A model generated the notes under the pieces. That model was not told the DNA's origin. It saw nothing but the letters and a program-made list of their open reading frames with translations, and did not search any database. A stretch of DNA of 64,000 nt from Trissonchulus latispiculum (taxonomy: Eukaryota; Nematoda; Enoplea; Enoplida; Ironidae), in NCBI GenBank assembly GCA_030248195.1, contig JASAND010006526.1, positions 45,408 through 109,407 of the forward strand, given 5' to 3'. Of the stretch, positions 10,491-20,639 are shown in pieces. The translations under genes and the position numbers were made by a program. How positions within the stretch are numbered: the first letter of the stretch is position 1; every line of letters begins with the position of its first letter.

Positions 10491-11040
10491 GAGGGAGGGC
10501 CCACCCTCCACCCCTCCACTCACCACCCCCCCCCCCCCCAGCTGTCCCTGTCCCCCAGCGAATCAAGAACCTATCAAGAAATTTCAAAACTTTCCCGTTC
10601 CTGGTTTAAAAACCAAACCATAGCTAATGGCAACATACATTCACCATGCTAATATTGGTACATTTACACATTTTTTCTAAAATTCTCACAGCACTTAACG
10701 GTTGAAGCTCTAAAATTTGGCACAGTTGCAGCAAATATTCCAATGCAGGGACAAATTTTTCAGATTTTCAAAAAACTGCTTAACGAGGGAGAAATATATC
10801 GATGAAATCTTCAAAATCGATTTTTGATCGCAATACTGCTTTAAATTTAAAACGGAAAAAATTGTCCCTGCGCTATGATAATAAATACGTTTATGCCAAG
10901 TTTCGGCAGCTTTGCTTGAACAAGCAAGGAGTGACATCATTTTGAAAATTTGAACTTATCACTGCTGTGTAAGCCCTAAGCCAGCCACTTGAAGTTTCAA
11001 AATCGGCGCATGATCACTACTTACCACCAACTACTATCCC
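10491..11040. other. No gene seen
   Basis: A+T-rich interior of element Z after the G-run cluster; no coding or repeat signal beyond short homopolymers. Confidence 0.45.
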
Positions 11041-11113
11041 TGAAAATTTGAAACAGATTGGTTAAGAAATGAATCCAGGAGAGTCGTTCCCGGTAATGCA
11101 AGCGCCACCTTAA

Positions 11114-11464
11114 CACGTGGCAGTAATTTTGAAAAAACTGATTTCCTCGAAAATGGCCATTTTTGACCCTAAAAACGGTTTTTTGCTTATGCTGACTTAA
11201 CCACTGGAGATAGCTCAAAGGTTGTAAGAGCAAAAATGTTCATTTTCGGTCCTCTTTCTAGCCATACCACCTAATCCCGTGTCTTGTCTACCTACTGGGA
11301 GCTTAAGGCCAAAAACCAAAACTTTCTTATCTTTTGGCCTAAAAATACGGGACTGGTCTTAAAATGTTAAAGAGCACGGAAATAGGTTATTTCGTACGTT
11401 TTAGCCCTTTGCGTAAAGGATTAAAGCCGTAGGTGTCAAAAATACCCGAAAGGAAACCAGCACC
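11114..11464 (-). mobile_element. TTAA element 'XY', second part of the interrupted copy
   Basis: 351 bp between TTAA at 11110-11113 and TTAA at 11465-11468, the reverse complement of 45189-45541 (353 bp). Its outer tip on the minus strand is GGTGCTGGTTTCCTTTCGGG. Joined with 485-1136 it accounts for the whole of the intact XY copy. Confidence 0.9.
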
Positions 11465-11468
11465 TTAA

Positions 11469-12569
11469 GAGTTCATCTTTATCCTCGTTTCAGCTCTGGC
11501 GTGCTTTGACTTTTTCTTTCTCTGTTTCTGAGGACATCCAGTAAGCTTGGGATTGGTCTCAGTAGTGGATGCTTCAGACGTGTATGATTTGGCAGGTGGC
11601 AGATAGGTTTCTTTATCGCTGTGATTTTTACCAGAATTGACAGTAGAGGTTGTTGAAACAGCTCCTACGAAATTAGAGTACTGATTCCGCAGCAGTGCAT
11701 GATTCTGTTCCGTCAGCATCTTGATGGTTTCCTGTAGTTCTGTCACAGCGCTATTAGCAGCTTCTCCCGCAGGTGAAGCATTATTAGTGGTGATCCCGTG
11801 TGCGCGATTAATTGGTTGATTCTGGCAAGTTCCTGAAGTAACAGCTCTGCATGTGTCAGCATACCAGCTGGCGTGATTATCTTGAGCCTGAGTCCTGACG
11901 CCAGTTGTTGTCTCTACTGCTATAAGTAATAGCTTCTCTTTCTCGTCTTCAACAATTCGTGATCAAGTGGCCTGGAATTTTGCAGTAGTGGCAAATCACT
12001 CGACAGCCGGACGTCCTCCTCGGGGGGTTTGACCAAAGACTTGGTTCACTTCTCTCTGGATGCAGTTGATGGTATCCGTGCGGTCTCTCCATTACCCCAA
12101 GTACATAACCATTTTGACGCTCTTGGTCCATGGCCGGTTTTTGGATTTTGTCGTTTATCTCTTAGAGAGAATTCTCCATTGCTTTGTCCTCCGAAGTAGG
12201 TAGTCTGGACGTAGCTAATGTCTCTGCTGGTGTTTCCATTTGTGCCGTTCCTCGGTGGCTTAGACCAGCTATGAGGTGCTCGCTAGCCTCGATGAGTCTA
12301 GCATATCTGATTACATCCGCGAATGCTCTCGGTTAGTTTGCTATCACTAGACAACCGTAGTATGGCAACAGCCCGGCAATGAAGAATTCCAGGCATAGCC
12401 GTTCTTGATGGCTAGCATCAAATACAGGGTAGGCGCCCTTGACGAGTTTCTTGTTGTTTGCTCCAAAATCAGAAACTCTTTCATGTACTTGTTGGGTGCG
12501 CCGGTGTAATTGGGCACTCTTAAACCGAGCCATTTCAGCTGGTTCCAAGGCGATTTCCAACGCCACTAT
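11469..12569 (-). pseudogene. Gag-like retroelement protein, decayed
   Basis: Three broken pieces are visible. At 12333-12569 a capsid-like stretch includes RVSDFGANNKKLVKGAYP and then an aromatic-Glu-Phe-Phe-Ile-x-Gly-Leu segment, the R-x-x-Q...F...L...AYP...F-I-x-G-L pattern of Gypsy-type capsids. At 11949-12131 is a zinc knuckle with spacing C-x2-C-x4-H-x4-C (CHYCKIPGHLITNC). At 11465-11746 a polar, Lys-rich tail contains a short Leu/Gln-rich probable coiled coil (TELQETIKMLTEQNHALL). Stops and a frame change separate the pieces. The last stop codon falls on the TTAA site where element XY begins. Confidence 0.7.
12556..12569. repeat. Target-site duplication, left copy
   Basis: TCCAACGCCACTAT, repeated exactly at 13945-13958. 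It brackets the non-LTR insertion, and the gag frame resumes across it. Confidence 0.9.
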
Positions 12570-13944
12570 GTTGTTGTTGTTGATTTGGTGGTCGTTGTGG
12601 ATATCCATAAACGGCGGCCTGATTAAGCAACCAGAACACTATCCCGCAAGAAGTCCATCACCTGGCCAGGGGCAACCCGGAGGACAGAGAGGTTGGGTGA
12701 GGGACCCAGGATATTATACCTGGATCTAGTATACCTGGGGCACCGGAGGAGAAGATGCCCCAGATCCTCCTCCTCTTCCCCGCATTCTGGGCAAAGGGGG
12801 GAAGGTTGGGTGGTTGGATTGATAGTATGTCTATATTGCGCAAGGAGGAGGGATTTGCCGGTCCTGAGTTGGGAGAGAAGCACCCGCTCCTTTTTTTGCG
12901 AGACCCGATTCCGCTTCCGTCGGCACAGGTCCACGGGTCCCGTAGATTTGAAGAGTGGTGCCGTGGGAGATGCCGGTCAACCAGGAGGATTTGACGGCCC
13001 GTTTGATGGCTGCTCTGGCGTCGCCATACTCAACTGGGACGTCGGTTTGGGCCAATGAGCAACCCTGCTTGGCAAGGGAATCTGCTTCTTCATTTCCTCG
13101 TAGGCATGCATGCCCGGGGATCCATTGGATGTATAAGTTTGCACGCCTGCCGATCTCCGTGAGTTTGGATCTGACATTGTTGAATAAAGGGTTGAATGTA
13201 GCTCTGACTCCGGCCTTCAGGAGCTTGGTTAGTGACTGGGAGTCAGTGTAGATTGCAATGGTTTGGTCCTTCCAGAAGTCTTCTCCTCTGTCGAATATCC
13301 AGTCTAGTGCTTTGCTTAGTGCCAACATCTCTGCTCGAAAGCTAGAACAGAATTTGCCCGCTGGAAAGCTGAGTTGGACAGGATCTTGACCGTTTTCGAA
13401 TTCCAGCAGAACACCAGAACCTCCGTCAGTTGTTCCATCCTTCGCAGCTCCATCCGTCCAAACCCTGATATTGGGAGCGGGACGAGCCTGGAGAGTTGCT
13501 TCTGCAGCAGCTTTCCTCAAAGCTGCGTCGTCTGATCTCACAGTTTCTGCCAGCAGATCGGGATATATGGTTACCGGAATAGATCGACTTTGTGGATGGA
13601 GTTGTGATACATCGCAGAGTGGCTCTCTAGGAAATTGGGCCAGTCCGGTGGCCTCCGCCATCAGTCTGCCTTCCTTCCTCCAAGATGGTTGGCTCTGCAG
13701 GTTTCGCTCAGCCGCCAGCGGCTGCCACAGCCTGGATCTTGGGTTGTTGGGAGGTAACCGGGCAGACTTTTCGTAGGCTGCTGCAGTAAGTTCATTGGCT
13801 CTGAGGCTAAACGGGATCAGGTTAGCCTCCAGTTGGAGGGCTTCGACAGGAGCAGCTCGATAGCATCCAGAAATGATTCGTGCTGCCTGATTTTGGATCT
13901 TTTCGACGGAAAGCTGGTGGGTTCTAGAGGCACATGGCATCCAA
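12570..13944 (-). mobile_element. 5'-truncated non-LTR retrotransposon with RNase H (nested in gag)
   Basis: The 1375-bp element is bounded by the 14-bp duplication. On the minus strand it starts inside the C-terminal part of the RT domain, runs through RNase H and a CCHC knuckle, and ends in a CAACAACAAC-type simple tail (12570-12585). Loss of the 5' part, a simple 3' tail and a target-site duplication are the standard result of target-primed reverse transcription. RNase H-bearing clades include I, R1, LOA, Tad and Ingi; the exact clade is not resolved. Confidence 0.88.
12623..13944 (-). pseudogene. RT C-terminus, RNase H and CCHC knuckle of a non-LTR element
   Basis: The frame runs from 13944 down. 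An RT-tail motif VEKIQNQAARIISG is followed by APVEALQLEANLIP. The RNase H domain retains all four acidic positions in VWTDGAA, FRAEML, YTDSQS and GNEEADSLAK, so the catalytic DEDD set is present. The C-terminal CPECGEEEEDLGHLLLRCP gives a C-x2-C-x8-H-x4-C knuckle. The domain part and the knuckle part lie in different frames. A seven-base A-run (minus strand) near 12892-12898 is the likely indel point. Upstream fingers and palm of the RT are missing because the element is 5' truncated. Confidence 0.85.
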
Positions 13945-13958
13945 TCCAACGCCACTAT
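13945..13958. repeat. Target-site duplication, right copy
   Basis: TCCAACGCCACTAT, identical to 12556-12569. Confidence 0.9.
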
Positions 13959-14157
13959 CTTCAACGCCAACGCGACTTCTACACTATCAGCAGTGGAATT
14001 TCTTCTTTAAGTCTTCAGGGTGAATTGGTGAGCGTGGGATCTGGAAGTTCTTCCTTCTGGAAACTTTCAGAATTTTCCTACTCTAGCGTGGATCCGGTTG
14101 CTTGAGTCGTACTCTTTTCTGACGTTGTTGAGATGATTTCCCGAGTCCTCAGATTGG

Positions 14158-14175
14158 ATCTCGGTGGAACCTCCA
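14158..14175 (-). promoter_or_regulatory. Primer-binding site for tRNA-Gln
   Basis: On the plus strand ATCTCGGTGGAACCTCCA reads as the 3' end of a eukaryotic tRNA-Gln (acceptor GGTGGAACCT plus CCA). On the minus strand it is the complementary site for priming minus-strand DNA synthesis. It sits 4 bp from the LTR edge, the usual arrangement. Confidence 0.8.
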
Positions 14176-14179
14176 AAAA

Positions 14180-14585
14180 TGTAACGGTTAGTGGGACGAT
14201 TAGCCCAAATTCAGATTAACCAAATTGTTATCGTTAAGATTACCTGAAATTAGTTTAACCACATATTAAAGATTGACCGAAATTGTTTAGCCCAAGTTAT
14301 TCGATTAACCGTTACATTAAATTCAGATAAGCCGAAATTCAAGATTAGCCAAAATTCATGGTTTAGCCCTAGTAAGAAAATGAAGTCGGCAAGGCTTTAG
14401 CTTTAATCGTCAGACAACTCTCATAGTGCGAAATTGCACTTCCTTTTATAGTCAACTAAATCCCTTTAGGGAGTGATTAATGGGTTAAATTTGAGATGAA
14501 ATTTAGAAAGTTTGAATGCGGGTTTTGTCGACTACGAAAAGAAGTGCGCTACTTTTAATACAAAGATTACGTAATCACTGTTACA
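14180..14585 (-). repeat. Probable LTR (406 bp)
   Basis: Bounded by TGTAACGG and CTGTTACA, i.e. TG...CA ends with short inverted repeats. It is adjacent to the primer-binding site and contains a TATAAAAGG box. The outer edge is the less certain one, because an alternative CCGTTACA lies at about 14306-14313. The partner LTR is not in the window. Confidence 0.65.
14441..14450 (-). promoter_or_regulatory. TATA box of the LTR
   Basis: TATAAAAGGA on the minus strand, inside the LTR about 135 bp from its upstream edge; a plausible core promoter for the retroelement. Confidence 0.5.
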
Positions 14586-14843
14586 TTAATGCCGACACTT
14601 AATTCCAATTATGACAGAAAACTGGACACTTAGCTTCAAATTACACTACGTAATCAACATAATATAGGTTACAACAACAGTAATTTAAGATATGAGCCAC
14701 GTAAGCATTCTAATATGTAGTGTGGGTTACAAATAACGTAATCTATATAGGTTACAGTAGGAAAGTACATAGTTAACAGTTAATACAATAGCATGGAATT
14801 GTAACAGAAGATTAAAAGGTTTTTAAAGTTTTAATATGTGAAC

Positions 14844-14876
14844 GTATGTATGTATGTATGTATGTATGTATGTATG
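14844..14876. repeat. (GTAT)n microsatellite
   Basis: Eight consecutive tetranucleotide units, directly visible. Confidence 0.95.
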
Positions 14877-15079
14877 TTTTAAATAGAGAATTGTATATTG
14901 TTTTTGAATAATAATTTTGTTTGAAATTACCCCTTTTTGACCTTTTACATTATTGTCAACAGTTTAAGTATCCTATCGTGTAGCAACGAGTTTTTCTTGC
15001 ATTTAGAGCCAAACTAGACCCATTTTAAAGCAAAAATAGGCAGTTTTAGAAAAAAATTGAAAATTTGGCTTGAAATGAC

Positions 15080-15330
15080 ACCATCCCCGATTTCGACCCC
15101 CCAACCCCTCCCCCCGCCTTACACCTATGCCCTGCCCTCTCTTAACAGAACATAGCTAATTTTTTGGTCCAACAAAAGCTGGTTCGGTTGGAGGCGAAGG
15201 GAGGGGGCAAAGTAGGGGAGGGTACATCCAAAATTCCTTGGGGAGATTTAGTCAGAAATTTTGGGAACACTTACCCACCCAATTTTGAGGAAACTGTGCT
15301 CAGCCCCCTAGCCATAGGTGTATGGGAAAT
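15080..15330. repeat. G-type element fragments
   Basis: TTACACCTATG at about 15119 and CATAGGTGT at about 15313 are the tips of the G family, on either side of G-rich DNA. Partial copy; no coding content. Confidence 0.5.
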
Positions 15331-15399
15331 TTGGATTGGAAGCTACCCCACCCAATTCTTATTTGTACCAAGTTTTCGGGTTAAAATGGATAAAGTTTG

Positions 15400-16600
15400 T
15401 AATCTATGCTAATTCTGGGGTAAACGTCAGAAGTTTGGAAATTTTTTAAACTTCCGAACCGAACCCTGTGTTAATATAAATTGCAAGAAACGGTGGCGTA
15501 TTATTCTAAAAATGCAGGTTACTTGAAGAAAATTTAAAAATGGTTTAAATTTGCACAATTTGCTGCTTAGATTTGAATGTGAATTCAATTAACGTTCATT
15601 CTTGGAATTCGTTCTTCTTGGAATTAAATTTTATTTTTAAAAAGCATATTTTGAACAAGGTGAACAAGGGCGGCCATCGGCGAAGACGCCCACAAGGGGT
15701 CCCGAAATTGCTCCCACAAGGGGCAAGAAAATTGGCTACAAAGGTTAAGAAAATTGCCCAAAAAACTTGGTTTTTGCTGCTAGAATTTGGACTTTTTCGC
15801 TTCGCCGGACTTTTTCACATTAAAATAACTATTTTTGCAAAAAGACATCCCAAGAACTCTGTTTTTCCTAAAAAAAATAGCTTTTCTGTTAAAAACTGCA
15901 AAAATCGCGCAAAAATTGGTTTTAAAAGTACGCTTAAGAAAAATAGCTCTCACAAGGAGTACCCATATTTGCTTCCACAAGGGTCACTGAAATTTGACCT
16001 CCCGTTCAGGTATGATATTTTATTCTTATTGGGAAGATGTATAAATATATTTATAGCTATATATTACAGATCAGTAATACGTAGGATGAATTTAAATGCA
16101 TAAACATCGTTTCTTCTGCACAAACACTAAATTTTGTAAACAGTAAACTCGTTATTTTATTGTTACAAAACAACCTTCTTTATAAAATGGTCGTTTCTTA
16201 GAAATTTAAGTGAACGTTGGCCAAATCAGACTTGTGCCAAACATGAATACACTGTACCTACATGCGTGTGCACTTAGTAGACTAGAGAATACATAATTTA
16301 TGAGTATGTCAAGCATCATACTCTGTCCAATGAAGGCAAAAACCATGCTATCTTCGCTGTCGCCTGACCCCCCACAAATTGACCATCCCCCCTTCACACT
16401 GTACAGTAGGGCGGTGATGCCCTACTGTCATATTTTATTATTATTTAAAAAGATTCTCCATCAAAAATTAGTCCGGACTTATGTACCTCGTTTTTGTAAA
16501 AATTGCCCCGATAGCCCATAATTTGTAATTGAAATGTCATAATTGTCTGCGTTTTTGCAAAGATACATCATGCATATCCATAGTAACGCCCAAAATTCTA
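15400..16600. other. No gene seen
   Basis: A 176-codon ORF (15573-16103) has K/F-rich low-complexity residues and no domain. A short direct repeat CACAAGGGG/CACAAGGAG occurs at about 15690-15715 and 15950-15980. Confidence 0.45.
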
Positions 16601-16660
16601 TTTCAAAACTCTGTCAAAACTTGATTGGCTGGAGGTCTGTCACGTGATTTAGTAATCACT

Positions 16661-16801
16661 ATGGCGGCCTCCAGCATCTTTCGATTCAGTCTTACGTTTG
16701 CGCTTAACTCGAGTGGTCGGTTTTTCAGTCTTCCTCTGGCCTTTACTATATGCTATTTACGTCTCATTTTACCGAAATTTTGGGGTCCCCTAGTGTCTTG
16801 A
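16661..16801 (+). other. Possible first exon or small ORF with promoter-like upstream
   Basis: A 46-codon frame starts MAASSIFRFSLTFALNSSGR in a favourable context (CACTATGGCGG). Upstream are an inverted CCAAT box (GATTGGCT, about 16623) and an E-box CACGTG (16641-16646). A consensus-like 5' splice site CGGTAAGTA lies at about 17081, but in a region not continuous with this frame. The residues suggest a short N-terminal targeting segment, but no protein family is recognised. GATTGGCTG also occurs at about 50.03 kb, so the promoter-like block could itself be repeat-derived. Confidence 0.2.
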
Positions 16802-17640
16802 ACGTCGGGATAGACAAGTAAAGACCACCCAATCTGGTGATAGGCTGGGTGGGGGACACCCAATTTCTGCTATCGGGGCACCCAGCAACTATATATATTT
16901 GCCTTACTTTATGGTATATTCTGTACTCAAAACCTGCCATTGCTATTTGGATCTTTCCTGTCAAACTGTAAGTCTGTATTGAAGGTTATTGTATACCCCC
17001 CCTCCAGTCTTTATATTAAAATATTGTAATACGGCCACCTGGCCTTGTGTATTTTAGCTAGGTTTAGTTTATATTAGTTCGGTAAGTAGGGACTTTAGGG
17101 CCTAGGTTCTGGGGTAACGTAGTGGGAGTGAGTCTAGGTTTCACGAATAATTGGTGTTCCATTGGCGAGGCTTGTCGAGGTCGGCCTGGAAAATAATCTC
17201 CAGTCCGGGTTGCGTATCCAGTCCACAGCGCACAGCACCCCGGTAAAGTTGTTTGGTCGCCATTTATCCAGTCTCTGGGGCCAAATCTTTACAATAGGCT
17301 GCCAGTTTCGGCCTCCACCTCGCCAATTTTTGTAAAATTTTACGTACGTTTTGCATATTTTGTGGGGAAAATATTTTCCGGCATCAGGAAAATATTTTCG
17401 ATTTTTCTGGAATTCGAAAAATCCAGGCCCACTAGGTATTTTTCCGGGCTAGGAAAAATCCTGTACGTGTTTTTCGGGGGTTACTCTGTGTCACTTTTCG
17501 CTCTGAGCCACTTTGCGCGCCGCTGCGGCGCTGTGGCGCACCTGCGGCGCAAAAAAAGTAGCGATTCTTAAATGGCGCATGGGGCATTACCAGACCCTAT
17601 ACCCCTGTAGGTCCGGCCTCCGCTGCAGATTACGTGAAAG
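16802..17640. other. No gene seen
   Basis: Moderately GC-balanced DNA with no frame longer than 70 codons; nothing recognisable. Confidence 0.4.
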
Positions 17641-17925
17641 AGGCGGGAAACTCAGGACAGACCATTAAATAGGGAGAAACCGGAAAAAAAACATCGCCGC
17701 CATAACCGGTCCGGGGCACAACTTTTTAAAGGAAAGTGATACGGGGCTGGAAACTTCGCACACATACTAAACTCGATGTGCTCTACAATTTGCGCATGAA
17801 ATCTGCGCAGGATCTGCGCAGGATTTTATGCAGCCTCTGCGCAGCTTATTTTACGGTGTCTCCAGGGACTTTTAACATTTATTATGGCGGAAATCGCTGC
17901 CGCGACCCCTATGATACGTAATGCT
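17640..17925 (-). repeat. Hairpin-capped repeat, inverted copy of 55.91-56.15 kb
   Basis: On the minus strand it starts GTATCATAGGGGTCGCGG, has CTGCGCAG repeats (about 17795-17845) and ends near CATCGCCGCCATAACCGG. The copy at 55.91-56.15 kb shows the same order with CTGCGCAG repeats and an ACACGATAA/GTGTAAAACAAGG middle. The stem here is degraded. Confidence 0.6.
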
Positions 17926-18849
17926 AACAATTAAATACTAAGAACGGTCCCGTGGTTGGATCTTGTTTGAACTGGTTCAACAATTCTAAAAAGGCAGTCA
18001 AATTAAAATCGCGCACCTTAAGACACTGATAAAACATCGATTCAAATGCAAAGCCACGTCTTGAAGTATTCGTACAGACAAAGCAGCAGACTAAGGCAAG
18101 CCCAAGCACAACCACATCTGAAATTGAACCACTTGTATACAATCAGCTACTAAGCCTTTGCCAAACTTCTTGAGCACATTTTCAATAATTCCCGAAAGAA
18201 AAGGCTCACTTCGACTAAAAAACTGCTAGCTGCGCCAAAAATGAGGAGAGACAAAAGCTGGCTCTATCGGCTCAGTAACTCAGCCTCAGCAGCATATAAT
18301 AATAGCAACAACAACTGCTAGTTTCATTTACTGTACATTATTGAAATAAAAACAAACAGCCAGCCAACATACGAAAGAAACATCGTAGCAGCAACAACAA
18401 AGCACACCTGAGGCTTTCAGAAGATAATGCATCCTGATACACGTTCAAGTAAGGTACCAGAACGAGTAAAGGCACTCATACAATCCAATCCCAACATAGT
18501 GTCCCACAAAATGGCGACAGGTTTGTGGATCCAAAACGGAATGCAGCAAAGTAGAAACGGCATCATCCCGACTCGACCACAGTGCTAAAAGAAAAAGCTA
18601 TCTATACACACACAGTATGTTACCAACATATTAAGAGCACAAACTCAATACAAATTTAGGTCACAAATATTGATACAATACGACAGCAAAGCATAATACA
18701 GCCTAATAATAGATGACATTTGACAAGCATAATTTAATGCTATCTATACGTAATAAGTAACAAAATGCTCCGCACAAAAGGGGATAATATGTATGTTGGG
18801 CCTAAGTTTATCTTTAAATTCCGGTTGAGAAAGTAAAGGCATAAATCCG
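17926..18849. other. No gene seen
   Basis: A+T-rich, stops in all frames, A-rich patches at 18300-18420; no repeat copies noticed. Confidence 0.4.
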
Positions 18850-19254
18850 ACACAGCAACTTTTGGTGGATGGTTCCATGGCGAAAGTTCTTCTGTTCGCT
18901 TGGGGTTTTCATTTGACACCAAATTTGACCACACTTTGGAAAATTTTATTTTTGACCCAAAATCGCCTGTTCCACCCCACCCCAGCACAGCACTCTACAG
19001 GCACTTTAGGTGTGCAGTTCTATGGCAAAAGTTGTTCCGTTCGCTTAGGGCTTTCATTTGATACCAAATTTTACCACTTTTGAAAAATTTTATTTTTGAC
19101 CCAAAATCGCCTAAGTCCCCACCCCACCACAGCACTCTACAGCCACTTTGGGTTCGCAGTTCTATGACAAAAGTTGCTCAGCTCACTTAGGGCTTTCATT
19201 TGATACCAAATTTTACCACTTTTGAAAAATTTTATTTTCGACCACTTTACCCCC
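18850..19254 (-). repeat. Tandem array, ~143-bp unit (three copies)
   Basis: Units are marked by GGGCTTTCATTTGATACCAA at about 18904 (variant), 19049 and 19191. Each contains, on the minus strand, TTTTTCAAAAGTGGTAAAAT and a CACTCTACAG...CACCCCACC block. It is the reverse complement of the 57.0-57.46 kb array, and its core is shared with the 60.1-61.4 kb array. Confidence 0.85.
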
Positions 19255-19510
19255 CACCCGACTGACCTTTCAAACGGCAAACTGGAACCAGCCCAGCAAT
19301 ATAGGCACGTCGGACGGCAAAACAGATACCGGGAATGAGCGGGGCACACCAGAAAACCCCTATAGACAAACTTCTGACCGGCCAGGTAGAGCCTACCATG
19401 GACCTCCAGGAAGCGGCTTCCGACTTGACCCTCCCGACGGCAAAGTGGAACCAGCCCAGCAAGATGGGTAAGTCTGACGGTAAAACTGACTGCGGGAATC
19501 GATTCTCCGT
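19255..19510 (-). repeat. 163-bp-type repeat, inverted copy of 56.57-57.0 kb
   Basis: GGTTCCAGTTTGCC-type and CTATAGGGGTTTTC-type blocks (here on the minus strand) match the tandem units at 56.57-57.0 kb. The compound of this repeat and the adjacent ~145-bp array is therefore duplicated in inverted orientation 38 kb apart. Confidence 0.75.
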
Positions 19511-19799
19511 GCCAGAAAAGTAAAACCATTGTATGGAAGGTCTGAGCTTTTAAAGTTGAATAGATAGCGAGAAATTTCGATTTTTAATTTTTCGAATTTT
19601 CGCCATTTTTGACGGGTCACTGTGGTCGCTAGGGAAACGCAACCAGGACCGTTAGTTAGTTCAATATATGTAATTTCTGAATATAAAAAGAAATCGTAAC
19701 GTTCGACCTGAGCGACGACCACAAAAATGGTCACTTTTCGCTATGAGCCGACTTTGCGGAAATTCTATTTTTAGGGGGAGGGGGAAGGAGTAAAAAAAG

Positions 19800-20280
19800 G
19801 GGGGGGGTCGGCAAAAATTGGTTTTTCGTTAAAAAACTGGAATCTTTTCTTCAATTCTCAGCTATTTTTAACGATTTTTCAGGCAATTAAGCAAATTTTA
19901 ACAATTTTGGCTACTTTTGGTAATTTTGTTGCAAAATGTCGAATTTTTGGCTAAAAAACTTAAAGAATTTAGGAAGAGGTTTGAAATTTTTTAGGGGGGG
20001 CATAGTTTCACCGGAAATTTTGTTGGTTGGGGGAGGAGAAAGCTCTGGCAATTTGAGAATTGACCCGCGAAATGAGATGGTGGTACCCCCCCGTACCCCC
20101 CCCCCCTCAATTGGGACCTCAGAAAATAAAAAATGGCCAAAAATGCAAAATTCTCTGCATGACAACGCTTTTTCCGTGAAAACAAGGCTTGTTTTGACAG
20201 TTTTAGGCGTTTATACGCGGTTTTAGAGCGATTGTAAGTCAAAACTTGAGAAAAATTTTTCAAAAAATGACCATGGGCAA
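19800..20280. repeat. G/C-run repeat, second copy of the 10.13-10.40 kb family
   Basis: Shares GGTTTTTCGTTAAAAAACTG and TTTTTTAGGGGGGG with 10.13-10.40 kb. The following GGACCTCAGAAAAT part matches 9.65-9.68 kb inverted. Confidence 0.5.
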
Positions 20281-20312
20281 AATTTAGCTAACTTTTTGGC
20301 TCCAAAGAGGGT

Positions 20313-20521
20313 CTGGGGTTTTTTACTGGGGGGGGGGCGGGGGGGGCGCCCTTCACTTTTTTGGGTTCCCCCCCACTCGTTCCCCTCCCCACTTGTTTGG
20401 GCTTCCCCTCCCACTCACCCTAAGGTGCCCAGAAAATGCCAAATTTTAAGGATTTTTGGTCAAAATTTTCAAAATGTTTCCGGCTTCCCCCCCCCACTTA
20501 TTTTTGCCTAAAAAACCCCAG
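20313..20521. mobile_element. R-type miniature element
   Basis: Starts CTGGGGTTTTTTACTGGGG and ends CCTAAAAAACCCCAG. Internal G- and C-runs and a shortened CCGGCTTC core. 209 bp, non-coding. Confidence 0.8.
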
Positions 20522-20639
20522 AGGGTCGGGGCGGTGGATGGGGGTAGCCGAAAGTTGGGGGAGGGGATGTCGAAAGTTTTTAGGGGGGGGGGCAAAGGGG
20601 GCCGAGAATTTTGGGGGGAGTATAGCCATGAGGGAAAAC

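Larger units (their letters stand above)
1141..11109. mobile_element. ~10-kb TTAA-flanked element 'Z' inserted in element XY
   Basis: The element starts GGTGGCGCTTGCATTACCGG (1141-) and ends with the exact inverse (to 11109). The identical inverted tip is 23 bp, followed by weaker similarity. It is flanked by TTAA at 1137-1140 and 11110-11113. The uninterrupted XY copy at 45.2-46.2 kb has a single TTAA at the corresponding point (45542-45545), so the boundaries are set by an empty site and not only by tips. No transposase ORF is visible inside. The interior is a mosaic of microsatellites, tRNA-like sequences, hAT-like and G/C-run elements. It could be a non-autonomous element enlarged by later insertions. 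Known TTAA-targeting superfamilies are piggyBac and Kolobok; which one is undetermined. Confidence 0.8.
11469..14585 (-). mobile_element. Ty3/Gypsy-type LTR retrotransposon remnant
   Basis: Reading on the minus strand, the order is LTR (14585-14180), a 4-bp spacer, a primer-binding site matching tRNA-Gln (14175-14158), a leader, then gag with a CCHC zinc knuckle. The gag region is split by a non-LTR insertion (12570-13944). The downstream side is cut at TTAA by element XY (11465). No protease, RT, integrase or second LTR is visible within the window, so the copy is incomplete. The Ty3/Gypsy assignment rests on gag style and overall layout, not on pol, so a related LTR group is possible. Confidence 0.7.

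Noticed and set aside
12693..13776. Plus-strand ORFs of 79-121 codons
   Set aside because: They are antisense shadows of the RNase H-bearing non-LTR fragment.
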